The notes: generated by a model not told the origin, from the letters alone. A stretch of 64,000 nt of DNA from Stutzerimonas kunmingensis (GCF_002929225.1 NZ_PISM01000022.1:62001-126000), one strand, 5' to 3'; counted from the first letter of the stretch, positions 39,541 through 49,891 are shown. Numbers and translations: made by a program.

Positions 39541-40536
39541 TTATTCCTCGCGGCTTTTCAGGCCGATTTTCTGCAGGCGAGTAGCGAAGGCGCTGCGGAC
39601 TTCATCCAGCGCGGCGATACCGGTGGCTTCCTCGGCCAGGGGCAACAATGCCTCGTAGGCACGCGGCTCCCAGACCTCCAGCCAGGCCTGCACCTGCTCA
39701 CGGTTAGCGTCATTTTCGGCAAGCACGGTCTTGAACATGGCGTCGACCCAGCGCGTGCTTTCGCCGTACCAGTCGCGCATGAACTCGGTGAGCATGGCCA
39801 CATCGCTGCCACCGTTCTCTGTGAGCCATTGGTCGAAGCGCTGGTACATCAGCGGCTGCAGCAAGCCGTCGAGCACCAGGTTCTGCGCCAGGCCCAACTC
39901 GAACCAGTCGCGGATCACGAAGCTGTCTTCGACGTAGCGACGCAGGCCCTGCCAGATCGGGTCGTCGAGCCAATAGGCCTTGGCTTGATCCAACGCCTCG
40001 CCGGTGCCGCCATCGAGCAGCAGGCCGATGCGCGAGAGGTACTGGCCCATGCCCAGGCGGTCCATCGCCTGGTAGATGTGCATCTGGGTCACGGTGGCGG
40101 CGATGCTGTCGCCGGCGATGCTGCTGTTATTCATGTTGGCGCCCAGCTCGGCATGCCGCAGCGGCACCAGGCAGCGCAGCAGCTTGGCCTGCAACTCGGC
40201 CGGCAGACGGCTCAGCAGCTCACGCTTTTCGCAGAAGCCATAGGCGTGTTCGGTGGCTTCCTGCATCCGCGCGCGGGTCTGCACATAGGCGCCGTAGTAG
40301 AATTGGCGGGGGTCGGTGACCTTGTGCCAATCGGTCATGCGGATCGCCGTGCGGGTCGGATCGTGCAGCTCGTGCTGCGGGTCCCACAGCGGGCGATAGT
40401 GAAAGTTGGTGACCGCTTCGATGTCGTAGCTGGCTTCCTGATAACGGCTAGCCGGCTTGTCGCCGAAGCGCCGTTGCAGGTTGCCGTAGGTCTGGCGGAT
40501 CGGATCCACCGTATTGGTCTTTATCTCTACGCTCAT
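39541..40536 (-). CDS. dmpL: DmpL, phenol hydroxylase beta subunit
   Basis: 331 residues from MSVEIKTNTVDPIRQTYGN; a longer frame to 40569 is not used. It is the non-catalytic homologue of DmpN: the corresponding iron ligands are absent (the stretch around RHAELGANMNNSSIAG is in their place). It is structural for the oxygenase. Confidence 0.94.
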   Translation of the reverse strand: MSVEIKTNTVDPIRQTYGNLQRRFGDKPASRYQEASYDIEAVTNFHYRPLWDPQHELHDPTRTAIRMTDWHKVTDPRQFYYGAYVQTRARMQEATEHAYGFCEKRELLSRLPAELQAKLLRCLVPLRHAELGANMNNSSIAGDSIAATVTQMHIYQAMDRLGMGQYLSRIGLLLDGGTGEALDQAKAYWLDDPIWQGLRRYVEDSFVIRDWFELGLAQNLVLDGLLQPLMYQRFDQWLTENGGSDVAMLTEFMRDWYGESTRWVDAMFKTVLAENDANREQVQAWLEVWEPRAYEALLPLAEEATGIAALDEVRSAFATRLQKIGLKSREE

Positions 40537-40588
40537 ATCAACCGTACCCTCTTGTTGTTGGATGCCCATCTGCCTGTCGGCAGGGTTC

Positions 40589-40867
40589 TCAGCCCGGGTC
40601 TTTCAGCAGGCGGCGACCGACATCGCCGAAGCGCCACTTGACCATGTCGTCGTCCACCGCCTTGGCCATCGCTTCGTCCATTGCCACCACGCGGTTGTGC
40701 TGGCAAAACTTCACGAAGGCGTCTTGCGGCAGCACCAACTCGACGAACAACTCAGGGTGGCCAAGGGCAAAATCGAACTCGACGAACTTGGCTTCTGGTT
40801 CGCTGCGCACACGGATGTAACGAGTGAGCTGATCGAAAGTCGGTGTGGGGGTATTGGTCACGGCCAT
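40589..40867 (-). CDS. dmpK: DmpK, phenol hydroxylase assembly protein
   Basis: 92 residues: FDQLTRYIRVRSEPEAKFVE and FCQHNRVVAMDEAMAKAVDD are characteristic. DmpK helps to load iron into the inactive oxygenase. GGAG lies immediately before the ATG at 40867, so a GTG at 40861 is a possible alternative start; I keep the ATG because MAVTN matches the family. First gene of the operon, about 20 bases after the predicted transcript start. Confidence 0.9.
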   Translation of the reverse strand: MAVTNTPTPTFDQLTRYIRVRSEPEAKFVEFDFALGHPELFVELVLPQDAFVKFCQHNRVVAMDEAMAKAVDDDMVKWRFGDVGRRLLKDPG

Positions 40868-40898
40868 CTCCAGGTTGGCGGATTGCGCAGGATAAAGT

Positions 40899-40913
40899 GC
40901 AACAGCTGTGCCA
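40899..40913 (-). promoter_or_regulatory. Sigma-54 promoter of the dmp operon (Po)
   Basis: Minus strand reads TGGCACAGCTGTTGC, a perfect TGGCAC-N5-TTGC match. The predicted transcript start is near 40887, about 20 bases before dmpK. This is the position of Po in the well-studied dmp system. Confidence 0.93.
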
Positions 40914-41019
40914 AGGTCTGAAAACCGACTTCAAGGTATTGTTTTTCAATGTGTTTCTAATTTTTAGAATGATCGGAGCGAGCGAAATTAAGCCGCGCTT
41001 GCGCAGGCTTTTTAAGCAT

Positions 41020-41057
41020 TTGATCAATTGCCCAAGGCCGCTTGAGCAAATGCTCAT
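41020..41057 (-). promoter_or_regulatory. DmpR upstream activating sites for Po
   Basis: Two partial palindromes TTGATCAATTGCCCAA (41020-41035) and TTGAGCAAATGCTCAT (41042-41057) resemble the XylR/DmpR site family based on TTGATCAATTGATCAA. They lie about 133-170 bp upstream of the predicted Po start. A third weaker match TTGATCATTTGGTTGA is at 41104. AT-rich DNA between sites and promoter may bind IHF, but no clean consensus is seen. Confidence 0.8.
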
Positions 41058-41272
41058 GGCGCAGCTGAACGCTGATCTCTAGTACTAAAATCACTGCCGT
41101 CGATTGATCATTTGGTTGACTTTTGCCAGATACTGAGGCCGGCTATAGGGAGCTGGCGCAGGTGAAAAAACTGCCGATTTTCCCCATGACCCCATCTGGA
41201 ATCGCCGCCTGCCTTGCGCTATAGCGGCGACCCTGATTTCCCCATCTAAAAATAAATAGGGGCCTCGCTTAC

Positions 41273-42964
41273 ATGCCGATCAAGTACAAGCCTGAAATCC
41301 AGCACTCCGATTTCAAGGACCTGACCAACCTGATCCACTTCCAGAGCATGGAAGGCAAGATCTGGCTTGGCGAACAGCACATGCTGTTGCTGCACGTTTC
41401 AGCGATGGCCAGCTTTCGCCGGGAGATGGTCAACACCCTGGGCATCGAACGCGCCAAGGGCTTCTTCCTGCGCCAGGGTTACCAGTCCGGCCTGAAGGAT
41501 GCCGAACTGGGCAGGAAGCTGAGACCGAATGCCAGCGAAGTCGGCATGTTCCTCGCTGGGCCGCAGCTGCATTCACTCAAGGGCCTGGTCAAGGCCCGCC
41601 CCACCGAGGTGGACATCGACAAGGAAAGCGGCCGCTTCTACGTCGAGGTCGAGTGGATCGACTCTTTCGAAGTGGAAATCAGCCAGAGAGAACTCGGGCC
41701 GATGGACGAGCCAGTCTGCTGGATGCTGCTCGGCTACGCCTGCAGCTATTCCTCCGCCTTCATGGGTCGGGAAATCATCTACAAGGAAATCAGCTGCCGC
41801 GGCTGTGGCGGCGACAAGTGCCGGGTCATCGGCAAGCCCGCCGAGGAATGGGAAGACGCCGAAGCCTTCAAGCAGTACTTCAAGAGCGATCCGATCATCG
41901 AGGAGCTGTACGAACTGCAATCACAGGTGGCCTCGCTGCGCACCAGCCTGCACAAGCAGGAAGGGCAGTATTACGGCATCGGCCAGTCAGCGGCCTACCA
42001 GCATGTACGGCAGATGATGGACAAGGCCGCGCAGGGCAAGGTCTCGGTGCTGCTGCTCGGTGAAACCGGGGTCGGCAAGGAGGTGATCGCCCGCAGCGTG
42101 CACTTGCGCAGCAAGCGCGCCAACGAGCCCTTCGTAGCGGTCAACTGTGCGGCGATTCCGCCTGACCTGATCGAGTCCGAGCTGTTCGGCGTGGAAAAGG
42201 GTGCCTTTACCGGCGCCACCCAGTCACGCATGGGCCGTTTCGAGCGGGCCAACCAGGGCACCATCTTCCTCGATGAGGTGATCGAGCTCAGTCCTCGTGC
42301 CCAGGCGACCTTGCTGCGGGTGCTGCAGGAGGGCGAGCTGGAGCGGGTCGGCGACAACCGCACGCGGCAAATCGACGTGCGGGTCATCGCCGCGACCCAC
42401 GAGGACCTGGCCCAGGCGGTCAAGGACGGGCGTTTCCGGGCCGACCTCTACTACCGGCTGAACGTGTTCCCGGTGGCGATCCCGGCGCTGCGCGAACGCC
42501 GCGAGGACATCCCGCTGCTGACGGAGCATTTCATCAAGCGCTTCCACGAGGAGTACGGCAAGAAGACCCTGGGCCTCTCCGACAAGGCGATGCAGGCCTG
42601 CATGCACTACAGCTGGCCGGGCAATATCCGCGAGCTGGAGAACGCCATCGAACGCGGCATCATCCTCACCGAGCACAACGAGAGCATCAGCGTGCAGGCG
42701 CTGTTCCCGCAGTTGCCAGAGGGCAGCCAGGGCAACAGTGATCGGGTCTCGGCCGAAGGCATGCTGGTCCATCCGCAAGGCGATGCCGGCGGCTGGGTGC
42801 CACAGGTCCTGGCCAGCGGGCTCAGCCTCGACGAGATCGAAGAGACCCTGATGCGTGAAGCCATGCAACAGGCCAATCAGAATGTCTCCGGGGCCGCTCG
42901 TTTACTGGGTCTGACGCGTCCCGCGCTGGCTTATCGGCTCAAGAAAATCGGAGTGGATATCTGA
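41273..42964 (+). CDS. dmpR: DmpR, phenol-sensing sigma-54 activator
   Basis: 563 residues, the DmpR length. The N-terminal V4R sensor domain has the zinc ligands C149, E172, C175 and C183 (CRGCGGDKC region). A linker (210-235) leads to the AAA+ domain: Walker A GETGVGKE (263-270), GAFTGA loop for sigma-54 contact (310-315), Walker B IFLDEV. The C-terminal helix-turn-helix is in [20 protein letters not shown]. It activates sigma-54 polymerase when phenol or methylphenols bind. Divergent from dmpK and upstream of a second DmpR-type promoter. Confidence 0.95.
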   Translation: MPIKYKPEIQHSDFKDLTNLIHFQSMEGKIWLGEQHMLLLHVSAMASFRREMVNTLGIERAKGFFLRQGYQSGLKDAELGRKLRPNASEVGMFLAGPQLHSLKGLVKARPTEVDIDKESGRFYVEVEWIDSFEVEISQRELGPMDEPVCWMLLGYACSYSSAFMGREIIYKEISCRGCGGDKCRVIGKPAEEWEDAEAFKQYFKSDPIIEELYELQSQVASLRTSLHKQEGQYYGIGQSAAYQHVRQMMDKAAQGKVSVLLLGETGVGKEVIARSVHLRSKRANEPFVAVNCAAIPPDLIESELFGVEKGAFTGATQSRMGRFERANQGTIFLDEVIELSPRAQATLLRVLQEGELERVGDNRTRQIDVRVIAATHEDLAQAVKDGRFRADLYYRLNVFPVAIPALRERREDIPLLTEHFIKRFHEEYGKKTLGLSDKAMQACMHYSWPGNIRELENAIERGIILTEHNESISVQALFPQLPEGSQGNSDRVSAEGMLVHPQGDAGGWVPQVLASGLSLDEIEETLMREAMQQANQNVSGAARLLGLTRPALAYRLKKIGVDI

Positions 42965-42970
42965 GCCTTT

Positions 42971-43023
42971 CCAGGCGTTTGATCAAATGAATAAACGCCT
43001 GGAAGATTTGATTATTTGCTGAA
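42971..43023 (+). promoter_or_regulatory. Second pair of DmpR-type upstream sites
   Basis: TTGATCAAATGAATAA (42979-42994, 13 of 16 to the TTGATCAATTGATCAA pattern) and TTGATTATTTGCTGAA (43008-43023, 12 of 16). They lie about 138-182 bp upstream of the predicted start of the promoter at 43135, the same geometry as Po. The first is also inside a perfect 10-bp stem CCAGGCGTTT / AAACGCCTGG that could end dmpR transcription. Matches are by eye. Confidence 0.65.
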
Positions 43024-43092
43024 CCCAGCCTGTCCGGACGGAGCGCCCTGCTCCGTCGCAACACCCCGCCCGCACTATTAGAAAACCTTTTC

Positions 43093-43105
43093 TATCAATC
43101 AGTTG
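43093..43105 (+). promoter_or_regulatory. IHF-consensus site
   Basis: TATCAATCAGTTG matches WATCAANNNNTTR exactly and sits between the upstream sites and the sigma-54 promoter, where IHF bends DNA in such promoters. Confidence 0.6.
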
Positions 43106-43134
43106 AAATAATTTAACGGTCACCACTAGCGGCC

Positions 43135-43150
43135 TGGCACAGGCGTTGCT
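43135..43150 (+). promoter_or_regulatory. Second sigma-54 promoter, facing the transport module
   Basis: TGGCACAGGCGTTGCT, a perfect TGGCAC-N5-TTGC match. Predicted start near 43161, 41 bases before the YCF48-like gene. The promoter resembles Po in both elements and spacer length. Confidence 0.88.
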
Positions 43151-43201
43151 CAAGCGTTATCAACCGCTCCAGACAACAACAATCACAAGTGGTGACACGT
43201 G

Positions 43202-44218
43202 ATGAACGATAAACGCCTGTCTTACGGCCGCCGGCCGTTTGCTCTGAATGGCCGAGCACGATCGACGCTCTGCACACTTCTACTGCCTTGCGCACTCGTC
43301 GGCTGCGAAGCCGACCTCAATCTGGCCGGGGTCGCCAAAGAAGCCGCCCAAGCCAGCCATCGAACCGACTTCTATCAGGCCATGGCCAGCACCCCCCAGG
43401 CCACCCTGCTGGCCGGCAACAGCGGGGTCATGCTAGTCAGCCGTGACCAGGGTTAAAGCTGGTCGCGCCAGGTCATTGCCGACGGCCGCAGCCTGATCGA
43501 CCTGGATGCCTGTGCGGATGGCAGCTTTATCGCCCTCAGCTTCGACAACCACCTCTGGCACAGCAGCGATCTCGGCCTGACCTGGAGCGAGTTCGTTCTG
43601 CCTACCGAGGAACAGATGCTGACCGCAGCCTGCGCGCCGAATGGCAGTTGGTGGGTGGCTGGCGGCCTGACCACCCTACTCGGCAGCCATGACCAGGGCG
43701 CCAACTGGACGGAAAACAGCCTGGGCGAGGACGCCATGCTGACCAACCTGCAGTTCATCGATGACGAGCATGCGGTGGCCACCGGCGAGTTCGGTTTGCT
43801 CTTCGCCAGCCAGGACGGCGGCGCCCACTGGCAGCTGGCCGGCACCCTGCCGGACGAGTTCTACCCGCACGCCAGCTACTTCCGCAGCCCCGAGGAGGGC
43901 TGGGTCGGTGGCCTCAACGGCTTCATCTACCACACCACGGATGCCGGGCAGAGCTGGCAACGCCAGAGCACGCCGAGCAGCGCACCGATCTTCGGCTTTC
44001 TAGCGAGCGACAACGGCCTGTTCGCCGTCGGCGACCACAGCAGCGTGCTGCAACTGGCCGGGGAACAGTGGCAAACGCTGCCGACGCCCGATGCGCCGGT
44101 CTACTTGCGCGCCATCACCGCGGATACCGCGCAACGCCTGATCGTTGCCGGTGGCCGCGGCCTGCTGCTGACCCTCGACACCGCGCCCAGCGCTTGGCCT
44201 GAGCCAGCTTATGGCTAA
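43202..44218 (+). pseudogene. YCF48/BNR-repeat lipoprotein gene with in-frame stop
   Basis: One frame of 338 codons is interrupted by TAA at 43454-43456. Before it are 84 codons with a leader ending in the possible lipobox LVGC; after it the frame continues to 44218. The whole encodes about seven beta-propeller (YCF48/BNR) repeats with Asp-box motifs such as SQDGGAHW and TTDAGQSW. The stop falls in the variable position of an Asp-box, SRDQG-stop-SW, so a single base change explains it. Homologues sit beside MMPL and DUF1302/DUF1329 genes and may aid assembly or transport in the periplasm. The product here should be truncated unless the stop is read through or is a sequencing error. Confidence 0.85.
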
Positions 44219-44235
44219 ACGGATGCAGTATCGGC

Positions 44236-46493
44236 ATGGTGACGGGTCTCAGTCGGTCGTGGTCGCAACGGCGGGCCAAGGTCTGGTTGTTCGACCACCC
44301 GCGCACCGTGCTGGCGATCATCGCGGTGCTGACCCTGTTCTTCGCCCTGCGGATTCCCGGGCTGAAGGTCTACACCGACTTCTCCGACCTGCTGCCACAG
44401 GAACACCCGTACATCCAGCTGCACAACAGCATCAAGGACAGCTTCGGCGGCGCCAACGTGCTGGTCATCGGCGTGGCCTTCGACAACGGCGACCTGTTCA
44501 GCAACGAGCGCCTGGCATTGATCGATCGGGTCACCCAGGCGGTGGACAGCCTACCCGGAGTCAACCACAACCTGGTCAGCAGCCTGACCCACCGCAACTC
44601 GCGCAAGGTCTGGCTGACCGAGGTCGGCAGCATCAACTCCGAGCCTTACTACCAACCCGAATTCGGCCAGCTCTCCGCTGCGCAGTTGGCGGCGATGAAA
44701 GCCGACGTGGTGGCCAACCCGCGGGTCTATGGCCCGTTGGTGTCGCCGGACCTGCAAGTGGCGTTGGTCAAGGCGCAACTGATCGAAGGCCAGCTCGACT
44801 ACGCCAAGACCTTCGCGCAGATCCAGGCGCTACGCGACGCCGAGAAGATCGACGGGGTGACCCTCTACGCCACCGGGCAACCGGTACTGGTGGGCTGGGC
44901 CTACACCTACATGAGCCAGATTTTGCAGATCTTCATCTGCACCGTGCTGATCATGCTGGCGCTGCTGGTGATGCACTTCCGCAAGGCCTATGGCACAGCC
45001 TGTTCCGCCCCGGCACCCTGGGCATCGTCTCGGACGCCATCGGCCTGCTGCTGATCGCCATCGGCTCGATCGCCCTGAACACCAAGCTGGGCATCTACGC
45101 CTCGCTGTGGGCGACCACGGTGATCTTCAGCGTGCTGATCGGCGTGCCGCTGCTGCTGTCGATCCTGCCCAAGCCGAAGAACCCGGAGATGCGCGAGACC
45201 GCGCTGCGCCACATCGGCGCGATCTGTGCGCGGACGGTGGCCAACCCGACCGCCGCGCGCAAGGCGCTGGGCTTGGCCGCGCTGGCCATCCTCGCCAGCC
45301 TGTGGGCCTCCTCCCAGGTGCGCATCGGCGACTCCGAGCCCGGTTCGCCGATCCTCTACCCGGAACACGATTACAACGTCTCGTCCAAGGAGATCAACCA
45401 GCGCTTCCCCGGCTCGGAAGAGCTGTACATCGTCGCCGAACATGCGGAGAAAGGCGGAATCAAGAAACCCGAGGTGCTGCGCGCGCTGCAAGCGCTGCAA
45501 AACCACATGCTCAGCGACCCCTCGGTCGGCGGCAGAAAGGGCTTGCCGGACCTGATCACCCAGGTCAACCGGCTGATGCACAACGACGATCCGCGCTGGC
45601 TGCAGATTCCCCACGACGCCAATTACGTCGGCGGGCTGATGTTCACCTACATGGCCTCCAGCCCGATCCCCGGCGCGCTCAACGAGTTCACCGACACCGA
45701 CGACCGCGTCGCCAACCTGGTGTTCTATTACAAGGATCGTCAGGGCGAGACCATCCGCCGCGCCATGCACATGGCCAAGCAGTGGATCGAGCAGCACGGC
45801 GATGCAGTGCCGGGGCTGAGCATCCGCCTGGCTGGCGGTACCCTCGGCGTGGCCGCGGCGATGAACGAGTCGGCATTCGAGACAAACCTAGTGGTGCTGC
45901 CGCTGGTGTTCCTGCTGATCTTCGTCTTCGTCATGCTGTTCTACACCTCCTGGCATGCCGGCTTGATGATGCTCCTGGCGATGGCCTTCGCCAGCGCGCT
46001 GACCTACGCCTATATGGGCCTGGCCGGCATGGGTATCGACATCAACACGGTGCCGGTGATCGCCGTCGGCATTGGCGTGGGCATCGACTACTCGATCTAC
46101 ATGATGGATCGCATCCGCGAGGAAATGGCCAAGTTTGGCCGTCTCACCGACGCGGTGCGCCAGGCCATCGCCACCACCGGCATCGCCATCAGCTTCACCG
46201 CACTGACCCTGATGGCCGGGATCATCATGTGGGTGATCCTCTCGGACCTGCGTTTCCAGTCCGATGCCGCCCTGCTGCTGTGCGTGATGATCGTCATCAA
46301 CGCCATCGCCGCCATGTTGCTGGTACCCGCCTGGGTGCTGGTGTTCAAACCGAAGTTCATCACCGGGGCCTATGCCGACGAAGACGGCATTCTGCACGCC
46401 GACGCTGCCGTGCCCGCCTCTGCCGAATCCCTGCCGGTCGCGCCCCGCGTGGCGACCGGCGGGCTGCCGCAAGGGGAACGCCATCCGGCCTGA
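44236..46493 (+). pseudogene. MMPL/RND-family transporter gene with frameshift
   Basis: The start MVTGLSRSWSQRRAKVWLFD reads in one frame to about 44990 (HFRKAYG) and the family sequence then continues as SLFRPGTLGIVSDAIGLLL in another frame to 46493. The change fits loss of one base (or gain of two) near 44985-45002. The intact protein would be ~750 residues with 12 membrane helices and two large periplasmic loops, including the typical GIGVGIDYSIYMMDRIREEM. No slippery heptamer is visible. It is the inner-membrane pump of the YCF48-DUF1302-DUF1329 module. Confidence 0.88.
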
Positions 46494-46534
46494 ACCGGAT
46501 GCCTTCCCACACTTAAACCGCACGAGGACCTGTC

Positions 46535-48430
46535 ATGCCGACAACAACAAAAATGGGCCTGCGACACTGGAGTCTGGCCCTGCTGGGCGGCTCAAGCCTT
46601 GCTCTGACGCCACTGACTTCGGTCATGGCCGAGGAAGAAATGCAGTTCACCGGTTACTACGAGAATGCCACCTTCGTTCGCGATAGCGCCGGATTGTCGA
46701 AATTCCGCAACACCGTGCAGGTCAACGCGGACAAGAAATTCGGCACCCTGGGCCAGCTGAACTTCAACAACGTGGCCTTCCACGGCACATTCCGCGGCAC
46801 CTACGACGGGGTCTACGACCTCAACAGCAGCGAGTACGGCAGTGGCGCCGGCGGCGCGGTCAATCTGGAGAACAACATCGCCGGCGCGGGCTCGACTGTG
46901 CCGCACGGCGGTGGCATCCGTCCGCCAGGCACCTTCTTCGGCTTCAACGACGCGCGCAACCCCAACGAGGGGATGATCGTGCTCGGCGAAAACCTGCACA
47001 AAACCCGTGGCGGCGTGGCCTTCGGCGTGCCGGTACGGCCCTGCGACAAGGACAGCCGCGGCTGCATCGACGACTACCTGGACTACAGCAGCAACGACCT
47101 GCGTTTCCCCGAGTTCAACGAACGCCTGGACTTCATCCGCGAGCTCTACGTCGACTTCGACAACGAGCTGCCCAACGGCGACATCCTTAGCTGGCGCCTG
47201 GGCAAGCAGCAGGTGATCTGGGGCCGCACGGTGTTCCGCGTGCTCGACGTGATCAACCCGGTCGACTACTCGCGTAACAACATCTATGACGAGCTGGAAG
47301 ACATCCGCATCCCGATGTGGATTGCCAAGGCCGACTGGCGGATGGGTGCCAACGAGGTATTCGACGACCTCAACCTGTCGTTCGTGTGGAACTTCGACAA
47401 GTTCCGCCCGCACAACCTTGGCCAGTGCGGCCAGCCCAACTCGATCCTCGACGCTGGCTGCTTCTTCCGCGGAATGAACAACCTGTGGGAAAACGGCGGC
47501 ACCGTGGCCAACTTCGCCGGCGGCAACATCGCCACCGACTTCGGCCCCGGCCAGATCGGTATCCGCAAGGCGCACATGCCGTCCTGGAGCCTGTCCAACA
47601 GCCAGTTCGGCATCAAGCTGGAAGGCGTCTATGGCGATTTCGGCTTCTCGCTGAACGCCCTGACCTACCGCTCGCAACTGCCCTCGCTGCGTGGCGGCAT
47701 CCCGGCTCTGAACCCCTTCACCGGCGAGGTCGCGGTGTGGCCGAGCCTGATCGCCTTCGACATCCATTTCCCGCGGGTCAACCTGGTCGGCGGCTCGATG
47801 GACTACTACTCGCAGGCGATCGATACGGTGTTCCGCTTCGAGGTGGCCCACACCGAGGGCGAGGAGTTCGCCAACACCCTGCAGTCGCGGTTGTTTTCCG
47901 AATCCAACGTCACCCGCTACGTGATAGGTGCGGACAAGAACATCTTCATCCCCTTCCTCAACCCGGGCCGCGCGTTCCTCTTCTCCGGCCAGCTGTTCGG
48001 CCAGCACATCCACGAGCACCAGCTTGAGGATCGTCCGCTGGGCAAGGTCGGCATGCCGGACTGGGAACAGAACTGGATCGGCACCCTGCTGGTCAAGGGC
48101 TGGTGGATGAACGACCGGCTGAGCCCGCAGGTGCTAGTGGCCCACGACCTCAAGGCCCATGCCACGGCCATCGCGCCGAGCGTGGAGTACCTGTTCAGCG
48201 ACAACCTGAAGATCATCGCCGGCGCCAACTTCAAGGTCGGCCGTGGTGCTCGCGAGTTCGACGACTGCCGTAGCTGCAACCCCTGGGACCCCTTCACCAG
48301 CTTTGGCCTGCCTGCCGGGGTGAGTGCCGGCCTATCCGGCTACGAGCCGCTCGGCCGCTTCCGCGCCGGCCCCATCGGTATGGCGCAGAAGGAAGACGAA
48401 CTGCAAATCAGCCTGCGTTACAGCTTCTGA
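46535..48430 (+). CDS. DUF1302 outer-membrane beta-barrel protein
   Basis: 631 residues. A signal peptide ends at VMA, and the protein ends QISLRYSF with the terminal phenylalanine usual for barrel insertion. The long alternating-strand sequence (IRELYVDFDNELPNGDILSW, RLGKQQVIWG, VRFEVAHTEGE-like segments) fits DUF1302. Such barrels are found with DUF1329 and MMPL genes in bacteria that use hydrophobic compounds. Here it would be the outer-membrane pore of the module under the second sigma-54 promoter. The ligand is unknown. Confidence 0.85.
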   Translation: MPTTTKMGLRHWSLALLGGSSLALTPLTSVMAEEEMQFTGYYENATFVRDSAGLSKFRNTVQVNADKKFGTLGQLNFNNVAFHGTFRGTYDGVYDLNSSEYGSGAGGAVNLENNIAGAGSTVPHGGGIRPPGTFFGFNDARNPNEGMIVLGENLHKTRGGVAFGVPVRPCDKDSRGCIDDYLDYSSNDLRFPEFNERLDFIRELYVDFDNELPNGDILSWRLGKQQVIWGRTVFRVLDVINPVDYSRNNIYDELEDIRIPMWIAKADWRMGANEVFDDLNLSFVWNFDKFRPHNLGQCGQPNSILDAGCFFRGMNNLWENGGTVANFAGGNIATDFGPGQIGIRKAHMPSWSLSNSQFGIKLEGVYGDFGFSLNALTYRSQLPSLRGGIPALNPFTGEVAVWPSLIAFDIHFPRVNLVGGSMDYYSQAIDTVFRFEVAHTEGEEFANTLQSRLFSESNVTRYVIGADKNIFIPFLNPGRAFLFSGQLFGQHIHEHQLEDRPLGKVGMPDWEQNWIGTLLVKGWWMNDRLSPQVLVAHDLKAHATAIAPSVEYLFSDNLKIIAGANFKVGRGAREFDDCRSCNPWDPFTSFGLPAGVSAGLSGYEPLGRFRAGPIGMAQKEDELQISLRYSF

Positions 48431-48449
48431 TCAACCACGAGGGACAGAT

Positions 48450-49778
48450 ATGAATAACAAGACAACACTCCGCCTTGCCGCCCTGAGCCTGGCCCTGGCT
48501 GCTGCCACCACAGCCGGCGGCGCGCTGGCTGCCGACGAGGCGGTGATCGACAAAGCCTTCCACCCCTATAAAACCGAGAAGCCCAGCTTCAACGGTTTGA
48601 GCGCCGGCATGACCATCAACAAGGGCAACGTCGCCCAGTTCAAGGAGATTCTCGACCCGGCCTTCTACGGCTTCATCGAGAAAGGTTGGGCGGAGCTGAA
48701 GGTCGGTGAAACCACCTCCTTCGACCTCCCTGCCAGCTACATCGAAGCCACCCGCCAGCACATGGACAAGGTCCAGCTGGGCGCCAAGCCCGGCGAGATC
48801 AGCGGCGCCGTGGCCGGCCGGCCCTTCCCTCAAGAGCCGGATGCCAGCGACCCACGTGCGGGTGAGAAGCTCGCCTGGAATTTCAAGTACGGCTACAACT
48901 GGGGCGACGGCGCCGCCGTCTCGCCGTTCTACTGGAAGTTCCGCGACATGAACTCCGGCAAGGTCGAGCGCACCATCAAGTTCGACTTCCACTACCTCAA
49001 CTTCACCCGCCGGGTCGACCAGGATCCGAAACCGGCCATCACCCCGAACCCCTCGCAGCTGTTCCGCGGCATCTACGTCAAGGTGCTGGAGCCGTATGAC
49101 GTACGCAACACCCAGCTGTTGATCCACCGCGCCGAAGACGACCTCAAGCGTGACAACTCCTGGCTGTACCTGGGCTTCCAGCGCCGCGTGCGGCGCCTGG
49201 CCACCGGCCAGGTGACCGATGCCTTCCTCGGCTCCGACTTGATGATCGAGGACTTCGAGGGCTACAACGGGCGCATCTCAGATATGAAGTGGACCTACAA
49301 GGGCACCCGTTTCATGTTGATGCCCTTCTACAATCACAACGAGCTGGCACTGGACAGCGAGACCCACAAGGACAGCGACGGTTACCAGATGGTGGCGTTC
49401 GGTGGCCAGGGCGGCTGCTTCCCCAACATTACCTGGCAATTGCGCAAGGTCTACGAAGTGGAAGCGGCGCCGGTGGAGGCCAGTCATCCCCTATCCAAGC
49501 GGGTTCACTACTTGGATGCACAGACCTTCGCCGTGTCTCGCACCATTTCCTACGACCGCAAGGGCGCGCAGTGGAAGACATTCACCATCGGCAAGGCGCA
49601 TCCCGACCACCACCTGCCCAAGAACAAGGGCACTGGCGTCGCACTGGATGACAGCTTCTCGATGATCGACGTACAGGCTATGCACTGCACCACCGGGCAG
49701 CTCAAGGGTCAGGTCGACCCGACTCTCAGTCCGCCGGAGATATTCAGCGTGCAGCACATGCGCGCCACCGGTAACTGA
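48450..49778 (+). CDS. DUF1329 periplasmic protein
   Basis: 442 residues from the ATG giving [18 protein letters not shown]; a frame opening at 48324 overlaps the DUF1302 gene and is rejected. The signal peptide is cut at ALA-AD. GKWTY-type strands ([33 protein letters not shown]) match DUF1329, a LolA/LolB-like beta fold that may carry a lipid or hydrophobic compound through the periplasm. It is 19 bp after the DUF1302 gene and intact. Confidence 0.85.
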   Translation: MNNKTTLRLAALSLALAAATTAGGALAADEAVIDKAFHPYKTEKPSFNGLSAGMTINKGNVAQFKEILDPAFYGFIEKGWAELKVGETTSFDLPASYIEATRQHMDKVQLGAKPGEISGAVAGRPFPQEPDASDPRAGEKLAWNFKYGYNWGDGAAVSPFYWKFRDMNSGKVERTIKFDFHYLNFTRRVDQDPKPAITPNPSQLFRGIYVKVLEPYDVRNTQLLIHRAEDDLKRDNSWLYLGFQRRVRRLATGQVTDAFLGSDLMIEDFEGYNGRISDMKWTYKGTRFMLMPFYNHNELALDSETHKDSDGYQMVAFGGQGGCFPNITWQLRKVYEVEAAPVEASHPLSKRVHYLDAQTFAVSRTISYDRKGAQWKTFTIGKAHPDHHLPKNKGTGVALDDSFSMIDVQAMHCTTGQLKGQVDPTLSPPEIFSVQHMRATGN

Positions 49779-49784
49779 GCCCCC

Positions 49785-49816
49785 GCGGCCGTTGCTCTGC
49801 CAGGCCGCAACCTTTT
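49785..49816 (+). terminator. Possible weak terminator after DUF1329
   Basis: GCGGCC / GGCCGC stem with a 12-base loop, followed by AACC and TTTT, just after the DUF1329 stop. Short stem and short T-run, so some read-through into the chemoreceptor gene is likely. Confidence 0.4.
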
Positions 49817-49891
49817 GTCATGTCGAGCAAGGCGCACTGGCGGTTTCCCGTCGGTGCGCCTTGTTTCGCTCCTGCCGCGTACGAGGAAACC

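Noticed and set aside
40914..41015. IHF site for the Po promoter
   Set aside because: The region is AT-rich and could bind IHF, but I find no clean WATCAANNNNTTR match on either strand.
42971..43002. CCAGGCGTTT/AAACGCCTGG stem as only a dmpR terminator
   Set aside because: It may also serve so, but it lacks a proper T-run and contains the TTGATCAAATG core of the DmpR site family at the right distance to the sigma-54 promoter; listed as upstream site with that caveat.
44211..44984. Upstream part of the long frame that contains the MMPL C-terminal half
   Set aside because: The translation before 44985 is arginine/glycine-rich nonsense; the true N-terminal half reads in the other frame from 44236.
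44970..45010. Programmed frameshifting in the MMPL gene
   Set aside because: No slippery heptamer or downstream structure is visible, and family members are normally encoded in one frame; a lesion is simpler.
46592..48019. 475-codon antisense open frame opposite the DUF1302 gene
   Set aside because: It is the GC-skewed shadow of a supported barrel gene and has no family-like motifs.
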